Source of the DNA: JAFNAG01 sp964353465
Lineage (GTDB): Bacteria > Acidobacteriota > UBA6911
DNA length: 22,737 nucleotides
Reading direction: 5' to 3'
Assembly: GCA_964353465.1 (NCBI GenBank)
Contig: CAYGWQ010000052.1
Coordinates: 1-22,737 of the forward strand
Shown here: positions 7,255-13,581 of the stretch, one piece after another
Position numbering within the stretch: position 1 is the first letter of the stretch
How the letters are laid out: each line of letters starts with the position of its first letter
Notes under the pieces: generated by a model
What the model saw: the letters and a program-made list of their open reading frames with translations, nothing else
Databases searched by the model: none
Told to the model about the DNA's origin: nothing
Made by a program: the position numbers and the translations under genes

Positions 7255-7481
7255 TAGACCGGAACCCCAGTCTCAGCGATGAATGCTTCCAGAACTGGCT
7301 GTTCAGTTTCCAAAACGTCCAGCCCGAAGGTTTCGACGTGAAACTGGATTGCGGATCTCACATCAGCCAGGGCCTCCTCATAACTTTCGCCCTCGCCGAC
7401 TACTACACCCTTTAGGCCGATGGGATAAGCAACATAGCCGTCCGCGTGCCTTTCCACGATAATCTTGAACTGCTTGACCAT
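7254..7481 (-). CDS. hicB: HicB-family antitoxin (short form)
   Basis: 75 residues resembling the partial RNase H fold of HicB: a FKIIVERHADGYVAYPIGLKGVVVGEGESYEEALADVRSAI pattern spread over residues 5-45 (conserved ...GxxxxGES.EEAL...). It binds and neutralises HicA. The open frame extends upstream to 7655, but only the part from ATG 7481 looks like HicB, and a GGGAG ribosome binding site lies just upstream. The short form has no C-terminal ribbon-helix-helix or helix-turn-helix, so direct autorepression by HicB alone is not expected. The stop overlaps the hicA start. Confidence 0.9.
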   Translation of the reverse strand: MVKQFKIIVERHADGYVAYPIGLKGVVVGEGESYEEALADVRSAIQFHVETFGLDVLETEQPVLEAFIAETGVPV

Positions 7482-7508
7482 ACTCCCGCTTCCCCAATCT
7501 TTGCAGCC

Positions 7509-7514
7509 AGTATA
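7509..7514 (-). promoter_or_regulatory. Candidate -10 element for hicBA
   Basis: TATACT on the minus strand, 28 bases upstream of the hicB start, lies within CTTTG/CAAAG inverted arms (7499-7529). The matching -35 is poor, so this is tentative. Confidence 0.35.
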
Positions 7515-7703
7515 GCATGGATCCCAAAGAGTAAAGGAATTCGGCCGAGGGGCAATCGGCTGGAAACGGGAATGAGCCGCAAGTTCGGTCGACGTCGAGG
7601 CAGTGCAACTGCAGGCCCATGCTTCAGCTGGGTACTGTGGTCCGCGGTAACACATGGCGTCAGGGATCTGCCCTATTTGCGTCCCCGGTCGCGGGGCTTT
7701 GCT

Positions 7704-10700
7704 TTATGGGAGGATCGTTTTCGGGGGGACCGCTGCGAGAAAATCAAGGGAGGAAGACTCGCCGAAGAGTTCAAAGGCAATAATCGGCCCACCATCGGTC
7801 GTGATGCGGATATAGCCGCGCAACTGCCGGCCAAATCCCGGAATGATCTGTGGAAGAGTCTTGGAAAGGCGCATTCCCCTCCCGAGCGTGAAGGTCCGGG
7901 TGCCGGTTTGCTGCCCCTGTTCGGCATAGAGATCCACGGTTACCAGGACATCCTGCGGATTGGGATTGTACATGGCGATCCCGGTAAAATAGGACTTGCC
8001 GTCATCCTGACCTCCTTCGGCCACCTGCGAAAGCACCATGCTGGTCGCGGGCGAGCCGTCGAGCGCAAGCCCTGCCATGAACCTGCCCGCCAGCGGATCT
8101 CCAAAAGTAACATCTCCAATCACGCCTGCCCCATTGACGGTGATGACCAGAGTACCCTCGGTGATTTGCAGCGCCACCGCGGCATTTGCCAGAGAGAAAT
8201 ACTCCTCTCCACGGGCCAGCCTCTGTTCGCCCGGATCCAGCCAGAATTCGGCTGGAACGGCTCCCAGGACGGGCATGCCATCGTTGCCCGTGAGGGATAC
8301 TCTCACGTGCCTGCGCTCAGCAGAGGTGTTGATCAAATTCAGGTCGGTAAAGTAGCGCGTTGTGCCCGCCGGTCCCGAAGCGAACTGTGCCGAATAAAGG
8401 GTGGTGGCCGCCGACGTGGGCTGTGCGGGGAGCGAATAGACGGTTGAGCTCCCGGCGAGTGATTCATAGCCGGCCACGCCCACATCGCTGGACAAGGTGA
8501 TATAGCCGGTGAAGTCTGGGTCGGTCCCGGGAAACAACTCCGACAAGTCCTTAGACAGGCGCCCGCGAGGGCTGAGCGTAAGCTCCACAGCAGTCCCTTG
8601 CTGCCTGCCGTCACGATTTATCAGCCTGAATGACAGGTGTGCATCGGTTGCATTCGGATTGACGAGCTTGATCCGGTTCCTGAAGGAGCCGGCCCCTCCC
8701 ATCGCCCTGGTGAAACACAGCCATGTATATGTCTGGTCTCCAGCGGACGCGCCATCGAGGAAAGCCAGGTTGACATCCCCTTCCAGGAAAAATCCAGCAA
8801 CGAGGCTGCTGCTGGATTCGGCTCGAATCCAGCCGTTGCGCGGGTCGCCGGGAGACAGCCCGTGAATTTGCTCCGCCAGCATGGCGATCTGGGATCCGGG
8901 CGGGATCGTGATCATTCTCGGGTTAAGGATGCCTGATGGCAACAATACCTCCTTGCCGGCATTGTCAAAGAAGGTGAAAAGCACGTCGGCCGCCGTTGAG
9001 CCCCAGTTGGCCAATGCCATACCCGTATAGCGCGTGTCGTCGCCTTCGAAGGAGGGAAAGTAAATCCGGGAAGGAGTGGTGCCCGGCGCGCTCTGCAGAT
9101 TGGTTGCGACCCATGACTGCCCAAGGGTCAGCTGATTGAAGTAGGGCACAAAGGCATCGTGAAATGCCTGCAGCTTGGAGACCCGCTCGGTAACTACCTC
9201 CCCTGGCCTGGTCACCAGAATGAATCCCAGGCGATGCACCTTTTGAGATTGGAAGACCGAAGGCACACGCAGGCCATTCGCGGCCACGATATTGGCGATG
9301 GTGAAGTCCCAGCGGGTGCCGCCAAAAACCGTTGGGGCGTGTGAAGGGAGACTGTCGGATCGGCGTGTCGTGCCGGTTGGATTTTTTACATAAAACATGG
9401 GGGGCACGTTATTCGGATCTTTGAATCCCATGAGGTAGAGATCCAGGCTGCTGAGCCTGTTCGTCACTTCCGAGGTTACGAAGCGCTGGGACCCGAGGCC
9501 TGCGCCGCCGTCGAGGATCTGGTTCCCTTCCATGAGGGAAGCGTCGGCGTTGAAGAAAAAGCTCCAGTGAGCAAGGTCGGGTGGAATACCTGGATCGGCG
9601 GAAGTGTGGTGAAGCAATGACAGGGAAACGAACCCTCCTTCTCGCAAAAGTGGGAAGGCCAGCCAGCGATGCGCCACTTCGTGTGCAATGACTGCAAGGC
9701 TGCTATACGTACGCATGAATTCGACATTGGGATTCGACGGGAATTGTCCTACATCCCCCATCATCACGAAGCTCTTCAAACGCCCGCCGCTGCCGAAATC
9801 TGCGCTGTTATCCACCTGCTCCAAACCGATACCCTGCACATCATTGTTGATGTTCAGTTCGTATGAAAAAGCGCCCTGGAGATCATAGGGGAAGGACAGA
9901 AAAACGATGAGTTGATCGAACTCATCCGGATGGTTCTGGAAAAACTTGCGCGCTATTGCCGTTTCGGAAAGCTGCCCGGTCGGCGTAAAAACCTCGGCAA
10001 TCGTTCCCGCTTGAGGCCCGGCCGGCAGGCCGCTGGAGAAATCAACAGCTGAGATTCCTTCCTGCATGGTGCCGGGCGAAATGCCGACGACATCTTCCCG
10101 GGTTTGAACACGACTGCTGTAAGCGAAATCGATATTCCCATTAATGAAGAGCTTGACACTGAAGGAGTTGTATTCTGCGGTGCCGAAACCGGGAACATTC
10201 TCCCATACGAAAGTAGTGCCATCCGGATCGGTGCGATACGAAACCATTCCGCCGGTCGGATCGAGATCGGCAAACAGCGGGCCGATGCGCGGCGGGCCCC
10301 AGGAGAACCGCCCCAGGTCGCGAGCGGTAGAGGCGATATCGGGCTCGTTGAAGGTCAGATTTCCATCGGAGTTCACATTCACCGAGGAATACCGCTGCCC
10401 AAAAAAGGTGAAGGCCGCAGCCAGCAGGATGGGCTTCGAATCGTCATCGGAAAGGAACACCCTGGTACCGGTGCCGGCAGTGAAAGTCTCCGGGCGTACG
10501 GTTACCTGATACGCGGTGGGGGAAGCGGGAACAAAGAGAATTGCCTTTCCTTGCAGATCGAAGAGATTGGGCGCTGAGACGATGGTGCCGTCGTCCTCGA
10601 TCAAGGCAATGTTGCCCGCATCCGGAAGCAACGCGCGCGCCTGTTCCTGCATCAGCAGACGGCCGCGCCCCGGGCGAGAGCGGAGAAGACTGTCGCGGTA

Positions 10701-10862
10701 CCTGCTTCGCAGCAGGGCGTCACGCTCACGCTGCACACCCGTTCCGCAGACGAACAAATCCTTCGGACGGGGCTGGCGATTGGTTTTTGCTAAACCCGGC
10801 TCCGGGGCGATTGCGAGCACAAGGAGAAGAAAAACCAGGCTGGTCTTGAAGGAAAGTCGCAT
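7704..10862 (-). CDS. Large secreted HExxH metalloprotease-like protein with four C-terminal beta modules
   Basis: 1052 residues from ATG 10862. The signal peptide is visible: MRLSFK, then SLVFLLLVLAIA, likely cut after GLA (~25). Residues ~150-250 (AFTFFGQRYSSVNVNSDGNL, RIGPLFADLDPTGG, VSYRTD, VWENV, FINGNIDFAYSS) resemble a nidogen-like beta domain. HEVAH at 394-398 is a zinc-protease HExxH signature inside a helix-like segment; a third ligand is not certain (Glu408 and Glu445 are candidates). Residues 599-1047 are four tandem modules. I do not know a named family for the whole protein; zinc peptidase activity is inference from the motif. In-frame ATG or TTG codons upstream (10904, 10928 and others) could extend the N-terminus; I chose 10862 for the classic signal peptide, although no good ribosome binding site is visible. 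It is divergent from the OmpA gene. Confidence 0.82.
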   Translation of the reverse strand: MRLSFKTSLVFLLLVLAIAPEPGLAKTNRQPRPKDLFVCGTGVQRERDALLRSRYRDSLLRSRPGRGRLLMQEQARALLPDAGNIALIEDDGTIVSAPNLFDLQGKAILFVPASPTAYQVTVRPETFTAGTGTRVFLSDDDSKPILLAAAFTFFGQRYSSVNVNSDGNLTFNEPDIASTARDLGRFSWGPPRIGPLFADLDPTGGMVSYRTDPDGTTFVWENVPGFGTAEYNSFSVKLFINGNIDFAYSSRVQTREDVVGISPGTMQEGISAVDFSSGLPAGPQAGTIAEVFTPTGQLSETAIARKFFQNHPDEFDQLIVFLSFPYDLQGAFSYELNINNDVQGIGLEQVDNSADFGSGGRLKSFVMMGDVGQFPSNPNVEFMRTYSSLAVIAHEVAHRWLAFPLLREGGFVSLSLLHHTSADPGIPPDLAHWSFFFNADASLMEGNQILDGGAGLGSQRFVTSEVTNRLSSLDLYLMGFKDPNNVPPMFYVKNPTGTTRRSDSLPSHAPTVFGGTRWDFTIANIVAANGLRVPSVFQSQKVHRLGFILVTRPGEVVTERVSKLQAFHDAFVPYFNQLTLGQSWVATNLQSAPGTTPSRIYFPSFEGDDTRYTGMALANWGSTAADVLFTFFDNAGKEVLLPSGILNPRMITIPPGSQIAMLAEQIHGLSPGDPRNGWIRAESSSSLVAGFFLEGDVNLAFLDGASAGDQTYTWLCFTRAMGGAGSFRNRIKLVNPNATDAHLSFRLINRDGRQQGTAVELTLSPRGRLSKDLSELFPGTDPDFTGYITLSSDVGVAGYESLAGSSTVYSLPAQPTSAATTLYSAQFASGPAGTTRYFTDLNLINTSAERRHVRVSLTGNDGMPVLGAVPAEFWLDPGEQRLARGEEYFSLANAAVALQITEGTLVITVNGAGVIGDVTFGDPLAGRFMAGLALDGSPATSMVLSQVAEGGQDDGKSYFTGIAMYNPNPQDVLVTVDLYAEQGQQTGTRTFTLGRGMRLSKTLPQIIPGFGRQLRGYIRITTDGGPIIAFELFGESSSLDFLAAVPPKTILP
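7722..9068 (-). repeat. Four tandem ~105-residue beta-sandwich-like modules in the HExxH protein
   Basis: Module 1 spans residues 599-704 (8751-9068), module 2 711-815 (8418-8732), module 3 821-936 (8055-8402), module 4 942-1047 (7722-8039). Each has an aromatic (Y/F)F start, an L.L.NP-like strand (LANWGS, LVNPNA, LINTSA, MYNPNP), an alternating hydrophobic strand, a Gly-rich turn, a Leu-Ser/Leu-rich segment near PGS or FPG, and a closing G(Y/W)I.I/A...G strand. Divergence is high, so they are recognised by pattern, not by nucleotide identity. Confidence 0.65.
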
Positions 10863-11106
10863 AGGTGTTCGAAAACAGATTCTACTGAATGCTTGCATTG
10901 GCATTTTTATCGGCCGCATCGCCCTCAAATCCGGGAGAGAAGTTTATAGACGGGTCCTATTGATTGCAAGGTGTAAACCTCGATATACGAAAGCTACTTT
11001 CACCATAATAATGGACGCGCCTCCAGGATGGAATTAGATGCCTGAAGCTTGAAAAAGGCTCATCCTTGGACGGATTCACAGAATTGACTTGATCTTATGA
11101 GGTTGT

Positions 11107-11135
11107 TTGACCAGGGTTTTTTTGGATGTTATACT
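11107..11135 (+). promoter_or_regulatory. Near-consensus sigma-70 type promoter of the OmpA-family gene
   Basis: TTGACC (11107-11112), exactly 17 bp, then TATACT (11130-11135). The expected start of transcription is near 11142, giving a leader of about 158 nt. This is the best promoter match I found in the window. Confidence 0.75.
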
Positions 11136-11146
11136 CGCAATATTAT

Positions 11147-11183
11147 GGGGATCGTGGTAAATCCCCGTTTGATCTTTTTTTTT
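11147..11183 (+). promoter_or_regulatory. 5' leader hairpin followed by nine T residues
   Basis: GGGGAT (11147-11152) pairs with ATCCCC (11161-11166), and nine consecutive T follow at 11175-11183 after an eight-base gap. It lies a few bases after the predicted transcription start. It could be an attenuator or a 5' stabilising hairpin; the gap makes a standard intrinsic terminator unlikely. Confidence 0.45.
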
Positions 11184-11299
11184 GGCAAAGCAGAACCAAG
11201 TTCTATTTCTATTTATTTTAAATCATGAAATGCAGCACCGCTCCATGGCTGCTGGCGCGGTGGCATTCGGAAGTTTGACAAGTTCGGAGGCAAAATCAC

Positions 11300-13423
11300 A
11301 TGAGGCATACATGCGCACGGATTATTGCAGCTTCTACACTGATTGTATTGCTTTCCCTGCCGGGCCTTGCCCAGCAGGATCAGAACTCAAAAAAGAAATA
11401 CACCTCAGCCAGCTTGGACGGCGCTTCCGGGCTGTTCCACACTTGGGATGCGGAGACTCTTCGCAAAGGAGAATTCAACATCGGTGCAGGCTTCAACTAT
11501 GCAAACCGTGATCCGGGAAGGCTGATTTTCAGGAACCTTCCGATCTCCGCCGGCGTTGGTATTTTCGACCGCCTCGAAGCGTTTGCTTCCTTTGATGTCC
11601 ATAGAAGCATCAACGCCCCGGGTGTGCTGACGCAGAGCGATTTGCCCAACGCAATGCCGGACCCGGCCAAAGATCTCAAAGGTGTGCCCAGCTACAGCAA
11701 TCTCGCTCCCTTCATTGATCGCGCGAACGCAAATGGGGTTGGTGACTTCAGATTCGGAGGCATCCTCAACGCCATGAGCGAGCGCCGGGGAAAACCCCTG
11801 GCGATCAGCTTTGCCGGTTTCATGAAAATCCCGACCAAGGACAACAATATTGGTTTGAATCAGGGCCTGTCCAATGGCGCTACGGAGGGCGGTTTTATGA
11901 CACTGCTCTCCAAAAGGGCCGGCAGGATTGCAGTCTTGCACCTGAACCTGGGGGCGAACTTCGCTAGTAGGCCGTCGAGTAAGGGCGAGCAGCTGGCTGA
12001 TCTTCAGAACTCTTTCGTTTATCGCGGCGGCGTGGCTTTTCCAACGTATGGCAGGATCCAGTTCATCGCCGAACTCAACGGCGCCGCCTTCTCCGGACGG
12101 GGAGATGAGTTGAATCCCAGGAATCCTGTGGATGCGGTTTTCGGCTTCAAGGCCTATCCTAGGGAGTGGTTTGCAATCGGTGCGGGCTACCAGGCGCATT
12201 TCAACCGTGTGACACGGAATGAGGCGCAGGGAGTCCTGGAATCCGGCGTACACGGTTTTGTCGTTCAGGCGGCCTTCGGCCGGCGCAGACACGACCCGCC
12301 CCAAGTCTCCTGTGCTGTTTCTCCGCAGCAGATCATTCAGGATGAAAAAGCCACCGTGCGTGCCAACGTGGTGATCCCTGAAGGCACAACGATCAAGTAT
12401 GATTGGAACGCGAGCGGCGGCAAGTTGACCGGGTCGGGTGACACAGTTATCTTCGATGCGACCGGCGTACCTCCAGGCAAGTATGCGGTCACCGTGACGG
12501 TCATGGATGAATATAAACACAGTGTTCCCTGCACATCCGAGATTACTGTGAACAAGAAGTACCTCCCTCCGACGGTCCGCACCGAGCCCGCAACGGCTTC
12601 CATCCTGTCTGGTGAGAGCACCATGATTCGCGCTATCGGTAACAGCCCGGACGGAACGCCGCTGACTTATTCGTGGACTGTCAATGGCCAGAAGCAGGCA
12701 GCCAGCGGCCCGACCTTCACCTTCGGCTCCGAGGGGCGGCAGCCGGGCAGCTACGCGGTCGCGGTAACGGCTGATACGGGCAAGTACACGGCAACGGCTT
12801 CGAGCACGATTGCCGTGCGTGAACTGCCGATTCCTCCACCCACGATTGAGTGCCTGACTCCTACGGCAGATATCGAATCGGGCGGCACTGCAGCTCTTCG
12901 GGTCCGTGCAACCGCCGAAAGAGCAACTGCGGCGGTGAGATGGACCGCCACGGCCGGCACAGTGACCGGATCGGATCAAAGCGCCACCTTCAATGGTGCT
13001 GGTCTGAGTGCGGGCACCTACAACGTGACGGCTACCGTTGACAATGGCCGTGGAGGCACGGCTTCATGCACCATGACCATCAATGTCAGCCAGCGTATCA
13101 ATGTCCCGGGCTTCCTGGAATCCAAGTGGCGAGTGGATAATGTTGCCAAGGCGATCTTGGATAACATCGCCGTCCAAATGAAGAATGATCCGAGGCTGCG
13201 AGCATCTGCGGTCGGGTACATTGATGATGGCAGGCGCGAGAAGCGGGTCAAGGAACTGGCCCTGAAGCGGGCACAAGCCGCTGTCGACTACCTTGTCAGC
13301 AAGGGAATTGATGCCTCGCGGATTACGGCAACGGACGGTGGTGTAAGCACGGTCGGCGATAACAAGACCGAGCCCGGACGGAAAGAGAACCGCCGGGTGG
13401 AAATCCAACTGGGTTTGCGCTGA
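11300..13423 (+). CDS. OmpA-family outer-membrane protein: beta-barrel, three Ig-like domains, OmpA C-terminal domain
   Basis: 707 residues. The signal peptide (1-25) ends at PGLAQ. Residues ~33-328 have alternating Gly/aromatic strands typical of an outer-membrane barrel. Three PKD/Ig-like domains follow (~332-418, 423-507, 513-597), each opening with PPxV/I and having a (G.)YxVxVTV-type strand. Residues ~608-707 match the OmpA-like peptidoglycan-binding domain: GYIDDGRREKRVKELALKRAQAAVDYL (639-665) aligns with the usual GHTD...LSxRRAxAVxxYL, and NRRVEI closes it. The protein should anchor the outer membrane to the cell wall, with the Ig-like domains spanning the periplasm. ATG 11300 is preceded by GGAGG at nine bases. 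It has its own near-consensus promoter and is divergent from the HExxH gene. Confidence 0.88.
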   Translation: MRHTCARIIAASTLIVLLSLPGLAQQDQNSKKKYTSASLDGASGLFHTWDAETLRKGEFNIGAGFNYANRDPGRLIFRNLPISAGVGIFDRLEAFASFDVHRSINAPGVLTQSDLPNAMPDPAKDLKGVPSYSNLAPFIDRANANGVGDFRFGGILNAMSERRGKPLAISFAGFMKIPTKDNNIGLNQGLSNGATEGGFMTLLSKRAGRIAVLHLNLGANFASRPSSKGEQLADLQNSFVYRGGVAFPTYGRIQFIAELNGAAFSGRGDELNPRNPVDAVFGFKAYPREWFAIGAGYQAHFNRVTRNEAQGVLESGVHGFVVQAAFGRRRHDPPQVSCAVSPQQIIQDEKATVRANVVIPEGTTIKYDWNASGGKLTGSGDTVIFDATGVPPGKYAVTVTVMDEYKHSVPCTSEITVNKKYLPPTVRTEPATASILSGESTMIRAIGNSPDGTPLTYSWTVNGQKQAASGPTFTFGSEGRQPGSYAVAVTADTGKYTATASSTIAVRELPIPPPTIECLTPTADIESGGTAALRVRATAERATAAVRWTATAGTVTGSDQSATFNGAGLSAGTYNVTATVDNGRGGTASCTMTINVSQRINVPGFLESKWRVDNVAKAILDNIAVQMKNDPRLRASAVGYIDDGRREKRVKELALKRAQAAVDYLVSKGIDASRITATDGGVSTVGDNKTEPGRKENRRVEIQLGLR

Positions 13424-13505
13424 AATCCCGTGCAATCCCGGGGGACAAAACAAAGGCTGCAACCACAGAGAATCCCTCGGATTACGGGTAATGATGCCGT
13501 GTCCG

Positions 13506-13535
13506 GCACGGGATCCGCAAACGCGGATCCCGTGC
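13506..13535. terminator. Perfect 13-bp stem-loop after the OmpA gene
   Basis: GCACGGGATCCGC (13506-13518), a four-base AAAC loop, then its exact complement (13523-13535). It lies 83 bases after the OmpA stop. The stem is strong enough to stop or protect a transcript, but no T-run follows. It may instead be a dispersed palindromic repeat. Confidence 0.5.
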
Positions 13536-13581
13536 TACCATCAAGACTGAATGGCATAGGATTGATGCGAGCCTGCTTCGT

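Larger units (their letters stand above)
10863..11299. other. 437-bp divergent intergenic region
   Basis: It holds promoters for the minus-strand HExxH gene and the plus-strand OmpA gene. The plus-strand promoter and the leader hairpin are listed separately. For the minus strand, TATAAA (10948-10943) with TTGCAA (10969-10964) 15 bp upstream is a weak candidate. The last part before 11300 is A/T-rich (~11199-11225), then carries GGAGG (11286-11290), the ribosome binding site of the OmpA gene, nine bases before its ATG. Confidence 0.6.

Noticed and set aside
7589..7598. TCGACGTCGA palindrome upstream of hicB
   Set aside because: A single ten-base palindrome about 75 bp upstream of the likely -10 box; it can arise by chance and no second copy was seen nearby.
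7482..7655. Upstream extension of the hicB frame to 7655
   Set aside because: The extra residues do not resemble HicB, and a GGGAG ribosome binding site precedes ATG 7481.
7446..8447. 333-codon plus-strand open frame across hicB and the 3' end of the HExxH gene
   Set aside because: Antisense to two recognised genes on the other strand and without a recognisable domain or ribosome binding site.
11225..11278. 17-residue upstream frame (MKCSTAPWLLARWHSEV) in the OmpA leader
   Set aside because: No ribosome binding site before it; A/T-rich sequence only. It could be a leader peptide, but nothing in the residues suggests attenuation.
11405..12979. 524-codon open frame on the minus strand inside the OmpA gene
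   Set aside because: It is antisense to a clearly recognised protein, has no domain pattern, and long antisense frames are common in GC-rich genes.
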